Below are positions 61,000-64,000 of a DNA stretch of 64,000 bases, in pieces; positions within the stretch are counted from its first letter, which is position 1; every line of letters starts with the position of its first letter. The notes under the pieces were generated by a model. That model was not told the origin of the DNA. It searched no databases and saw only the letters and a list, made by a program, of their open reading frames with translations. The position numbers and the translations under genes are program-made. The stretch spans positions 372,001 to 436,000 of the forward strand of contig JAOUNS010000001.1 of the NCBI GenBank assembly GCA_029880855.1. The letters run 5' to 3'. The DNA comes from Gammaproteobacteria bacterium. Lineage in GTDB: Bacteria > Pseudomonadota > Gammaproteobacteria > UBA6429 > Thiohalophilaceae.

Positions 61000-61174
61000 T
61001 GACTGGTTGAGGGTAGCCCCTGCCTCGGTGATGTGGTTATTGATAAACCGGTCAACACTTCCAAAATAGATCTGCTCCTCACCCAATATATTCACATTTT
61101 AATGATTGAAAATTGTTCAATTTGACGAGAATATTTCTATTTTTGATATTTTAAAAATGGGTGTGTTGTTTGTT
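61000..61174 (+). repeat. 175-bp repeat, copy 4
   Basis: Directly abuts copy 3 in the same orientation, separated by one base, making a tandem pair. It is slightly more diverged, including GTGTGTTGTTTGTT at its end instead of GTGTCTTATTTGTT. Confidence 0.9.
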
Positions 61175-61285
61175 TCTGTGAAGAAATTTTTTGGCGATAA
61201 TTTTCTTAAGATGGCTGTCCTATTTGTTCATTTGTTTGTCCAATTTGTTCTATTGGTTTTATTTCTTCTTAAAGTGGGCGTCTTA

Positions 61286-61987
61286 TTAGTTCACTTTCTT
61301 CTTAACTAAGGAGTCGCAGAACTTAACAGCAGTTTCTAAATTTGACTTGCTTGAATTGTTCTTTGAATATGCCTTCATACAAACCTCATAGTTTGATGTT
61401 GTTGAGTCATTATCGATATATCGTAATAATGCAAATGTTGCAGCAATTACGCCAAGGATAATTGTAATTATAGTTAAATAAAACTTTTTCCTTCTTGCAT
61501 TCATTGCATTGTTTAACTGATCCCTGGCGTATTCTAACTTATCAATTGCTGGATTTAACTTATCATACAAGCTTTTAAGCTCGCTAAAATATTTTTCACG
61601 TTGGCTTTTGTCAGCTTTCTCCATGAATTTCTTTATATTTCCAACAAGAGACTGAATATCCAAGTAGTCTGGTACAACTGATGAAATTACTTCAAACTTA
61701 TATTCTTCTCTAAATATTTTGTACTTGGCCAGACAACTTAGTAACCCAACTTCAATTGCATCGTAACTTGCTCGAATACAATGTTTTTTAGCTTTTGAAA
61801 ATTCACTGCGTTTATCTTCATCATTTTCAGAAGTTAACGCGTTAAGAATATGATAGCCAGCATAACGTAATTCATTAATTGCAGGTATTACAATTCCATC
61901 GGCATGCAAATCTTCAACATTTTTTGTTGCATCTTCCGCTGCACTGTAAAGCTTAGATATTTCAGCAATCTCTTTTTCTGCGTCCAT
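61286..61987 (-). CDS. Membrane-anchored coiled-coil protein, unknown
   Basis: A 233-residue protein with a helical, coiled-coil-like N-terminal region (EIAEISKLYSAAEDATKNVEDLHADG; KYFSELKSLYDKLNPAIDKLEYARDQL) and one membrane helix (FYLTIITIILGVIAATFALL) about 50 residues before the end. GGGAG upstream of the ATG at 61987 sets the start, four codons inside the frame. The stop is within the last copy of the 25-bp motif. No family recognised. Confidence 0.68.
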   Translation of the reverse strand: MDAEKEIAEISKLYSAAEDATKNVEDLHADGIVIPAINELRYAGYHILNALTSENDEDKRSEFSKAKKHCIRASYDAIEVGLLSCLAKYKIFREEYKFEVISSVVPDYLDIQSLVGNIKKFMEKADKSQREKYFSELKSLYDKLNPAIDKLEYARDQLNNAMNARRKKFYLTIITIILGVIAATFALLRYIDNDSTTSNYEVCMKAYSKNNSSKSNLETAVKFCDSLVKKKVN

Positions 61988-62002
61988 CTCGACTCCCAAA
62001 AA

Positions 62003-62032
62003 CGAGAAAAGCCCTCCAAACTGTGGAGGGCT
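62003..62032 (-). terminator. Rho-independent terminator
   Basis: On the minus strand AGCCCTCCA, loop CAGTT, TGGAGGGCT and TTTTCTC. It lies between the stop at 62070 and the start at 61987, so the 61987 gene is transcribed from its own promoter or by read-through. Confidence 0.85.
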
Positions 62033-62069
62033 CCACTAAAAATAATAAGACCCGATCTAAATATATGAT

Positions 62070-62282
62070 TTAGAGCGATGATAGAATACTAGCTTTTATC
62101 TTCTCTACATCGTTTTTCGTCAAGTACTTTCTATTTTGTAAATTAACATTGCCTCTGCTTTCCTGCCCAACAATCTTGCAAGTTTCGTCTTTTAATTTTG
62201 CTTCAGTTGACTTCTTTGATGGAGGCATCGGAAATAACATATTAAATTTTGCAATTAGATTCATGGTAATCAACACAAGCAT
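62070..62282 (-). CDS. Small ORF before a terminator, doubtful
   Basis: A 70-residue basic frame (PMPPSKKSTEAKLKDETCKIVGQESRGNVNLQNRKYLTKNDVEKIKASILSSL) without a ribosome site at any of its Met codons. The terminator 38 bases past its stop supports transcription through this stretch. The 62283-62622 gap upstream holds no gene I can support. Confidence 0.4.
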   Translation of the reverse strand: MLVLITMNLIAKFNMLFPMPPSKKSTEAKLKDETCKIVGQESRGNVNLQNRKYLTKNDVEKIKASILSSL

Positions 62283-62622
62283 TTATCGTGTCTAATGCGA
62301 TAGACCGATTATTGCTCACCCCTCCGGTTACATTTATATTACGAACAATCCTCTTGAGACATTAAAACTCACGACACTCAAAAGGCCGCGTTTTGTAGTC
62401 AAAAACTTATAAAAAGTCAAGAAAAAGACTGCTGACATATGTAAGAGTACACGAAATTATTGAAAAATAAAGGAATAACAGCAAAAATGCCCATAGAATA
62501 TATAATGGATGCATAAGTATATTTTATTAGTGGCATGCCCCAAAATAGGCACTAACCAATTAACTGCACTCACGTTTCCATAGCCTTCACTGAATTAGTA
62601 CATCCTATATGTCGTCTACTCT

Positions 62623-64000
62623 TTAATCCGGATCATACCCCAAATTCGGCGACAACCACTTCTCAACCTCAGCAAGCTTCATCCCCTTCCGCTTCGCATA
62701 GTCTTCCACCTGATCACGGTTGATCTTGCCCACGGCAAAATACTTCGCGTCAGGGTGGGAAAAATACCAGCCGCTCACGGAGGCGGCGGGGTACATGGCT
62801 TTGGATTCGGTGAGTTTGCAGCCGGTGGCTTTTTCGGCGTTGAGCAGTGCAAACAACTTGTCCTTTTCAGTGTGTTCCGGGCAGGCGGGATAACCCGGTG
62901 CCGGGCGGATGCCCTGGTACTCTTCATGCACCAGTTTGTTGTTGTCGAAGTCCTTGCCGTCGATGCCGATGCAGGGTGACCACTGACCTTTTTCGAAGCC
63001 CCAGTTGATGTGGCGCACGCGATCATGCATGTGTTCGGCGAAGGCTTCGGCGAGTCGGTCGGCCAGTGCCTTGACCATGATCGAGTGATAGTCGTCATGT
63101 TGTTTTTCGAATTGTTTGGCCTTTTCTTCCGCGCCATGGATGGTGACCACAAAGGCACCCACGGCATCCGGTTTGCCGGTGGATTTGGGTGCAACATAGT
63201 CAGCCAGACAACGGTTGGGTTTGCCCGGCGGACGTTCGGTCTGTTGGCGCAATTGATTTAACACAACGGTCTTTTTACCAACGGTGACTTCGATGTCGTC
63301 TTCATTGATCTGGTTGGCGGGGAACAGGCCGATCACGGCTCTGGCCTTGAACCATCTTTCATCAATGATCTGCGCCAGCATGTTCTGCGCATCAGTATAC
63401 AGTTTTTTGGCCTCTTGCCCTTTTTCCTCATCTTCAAGGATCTTTGGATAACTGCCTTTCATCTCCCAGGTGTGGAAGAAGGGTGTCCAGTCGATGTAGG
63501 GTTTGAGGAACTCCAGCGGCATGTCGTCAAAGATCTGGATACCCGTATCTTTGGGCAGCGGCGGGGTGTAGTTGCTCCAGTCGATATTGGTTTTATTCCG
63601 GCGTGCTTCCGCCAGGGTCAACCATTTGATCTGTGCACGACGACCGGCATGGGCTTCCCGCACCTTGACGTAGTCTTCGGTGATCTCTTGCAGATATTTG
63701 TCACGGGTGGTGTCGCTGATCAGGTTTTGCGCCACACCCACGGCACGGGAGGCGTCTTTCACCCAGATGGCCTGTCCTTTATTAAACACAGGATCGATCT
63801 TCACCGCAGTATGGGCCTTTGATGTTGTCGCGCCGCCGATTAACAACGGAATGCTCATGTTGAGACGTTCCATCTCTTTGCCGATATGGACCATTTCATC
63901 CAGCGAGGGCGTGATCAGACCGGACAGGCCGATGATGTCAACGTTTTCTTCTTTGGCTTTCTTCAGGATATCACTGGCCGGGACCATGACGCCCATGTCG
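62623..64000 (-). CDS. metH: Cobalamin-dependent methionine synthase, C-terminal part
   Basis: Open to the window end on the 5' side; 459 residues are visible. They cover the end of the cobalamin-binding domain (MGVMVPASDILKKAKEENVDIIGLSGLITPSLDEM, GGATTSKAHTAVKI) and the full activation domain (WTPFFHTWEMKGSYPKI, RPAPGYPACPEHTEKDKLFALL, YPAASVSGWYFSHPDAKYFAVGKI), which binds S-adenosylmethionine to reactivate oxidised enzyme. MetH makes methionine from homocysteine and methyl-tetrahydrofolate. The substrate domains lie beyond the window. Confidence 0.97.
   Translation of the reverse strand, partial: DMGVMVPASDILKKAKEENVDIIGLSGLITPSLDEMVHIGKEMERLNMSIPLLIGGATTSKAHTAVKIDPVFNKGQAIWVKDASRAVGVAQNLISDTTRDKYLQEITEDYVKVREAHAGRRAQIKWLTLAEARRNKTNIDWSNYTPPLPKDTGIQIFDDMPLEFLKPYIDWTPFFHTWEMKGSYPKILEDEEKGQEAKKLYTDAQNMLAQIIDERWFKARAVIGLFPANQINEDDIEVTVGKKTVVLNQLRQQTERPPGKPNRCLADYVAPKSTGKPDAVGAFVVTIHGAEEKAKQFEKQHDDYHSIMVKALADRLAEAFAEHMHDRVRHINWGFEKGQWSPCIGIDGKDFDNNKLVHEEYQGIRPAPGYPACPEHTEKDKLFALLNAEKATGCKLTESKAMYPAASVSGWYFSHPDAKYFAVGKINRDQVEDYAKRKGMKLAEVEKWLSPNLGYDPD

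Noticed and set aside
56861-61174. Possible CRISPR array from the repeated units
   Set aside because: The units are 175 bp, irregularly spaced, with genes between them, and two are adjacent without a spacer. No Cas gene is present.
61106-61309. 67-codon frame with a hydrophobic product on the plus strand
   Set aside because: It is the translation of the 25-bp motif copies (repeated MGVLFV/MAVLFV words) and has no ribosome site.
57800-62300. Integron integrase gene expected near an attC site
   Set aside because: No frame in the window shows tyrosine-recombinase motifs. The attC-like site is therefore described as a remnant without integrase.

Overview
The window looks like chromosome from a gammaproteobacterium. 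It has an ABC-F ATPase of the Uup type, RluA, NhaA, cobalamin-dependent methionine synthase, MscS, an FKBP isomerase, many periplasmic c-type cytochromes and moderate G+C over the first 50 kb. I cannot name the genus. The respiratory and haem genes (SHP/DHC-type cytochromes, cytochrome P460, a RoxA-like dihaem protein) suggest a free-living, respiratorily flexible organism. No rRNA, tRNA or CRISPR array was seen.

Layout. 1-9.2 kb: a DUF3857 protein (cut by the window edge), an MscS channel, Uup, a hybrid histidine kinase divergent from a response regulator with an unrecognised output region, and a MAPEG protein. 9.2-12.7 kb (minus strand): cytochrome P460, ECF sigma factor and anti-sigma factor in one tight unit, then a Cys-rich secreted protein and a degenerate HD-GYP protein. 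12.9-17.3 kb: AraC regulator, DUF336 haem-binding-like protein, DUF411 protein, SDR and a DUF4382 lipoprotein. 17.4-19.6 kb: an intact IS481-family element inside a palindrome, itself inside a larger nested-palindrome region. 19.7-25.1 kb: a nitronate monooxygenase-like/DUF4442 pair, then a haem gene cluster (cytochrome b561-DHC fusion divergent from a membrane protein, an SHP-like cytochrome and DHC) with a perfect FNR-type site between them, and a YopT-type cysteine protease homologue.

25.4-51.3 kb holds mostly single genes, largely on the minus strand: RluA, NhaA, a LysE exporter, a MORN-repeat protein, many small secreted or membrane proteins, an ATL protein with an unusual active-site motif, a TIR-domain protein, a beta-helix lipoprotein, a RoxA-like dihaem lipoprotein, a third DHC cytochrome, GNAT, GST, RDD and FKBP proteins.

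51.3-62.6 kb is a visibly AT-rich accessory island full of repeats. It contains a frameshifted REP-associated (Y1) transposase, a 395-bp duplicate of its 3' end, four copies of a 175-bp repeat, three copies of a 78-bp hairpin, eight copies of a 25-bp motif, and small minus-strand genes. One of these genes ends inside a well-formed attC-like site (58469-58546), so part of the island looks like a decayed integron-cassette cluster without an integrase. The window ends in the C-terminal half of metH (62.6-64 kb), which restores the core chromosome.
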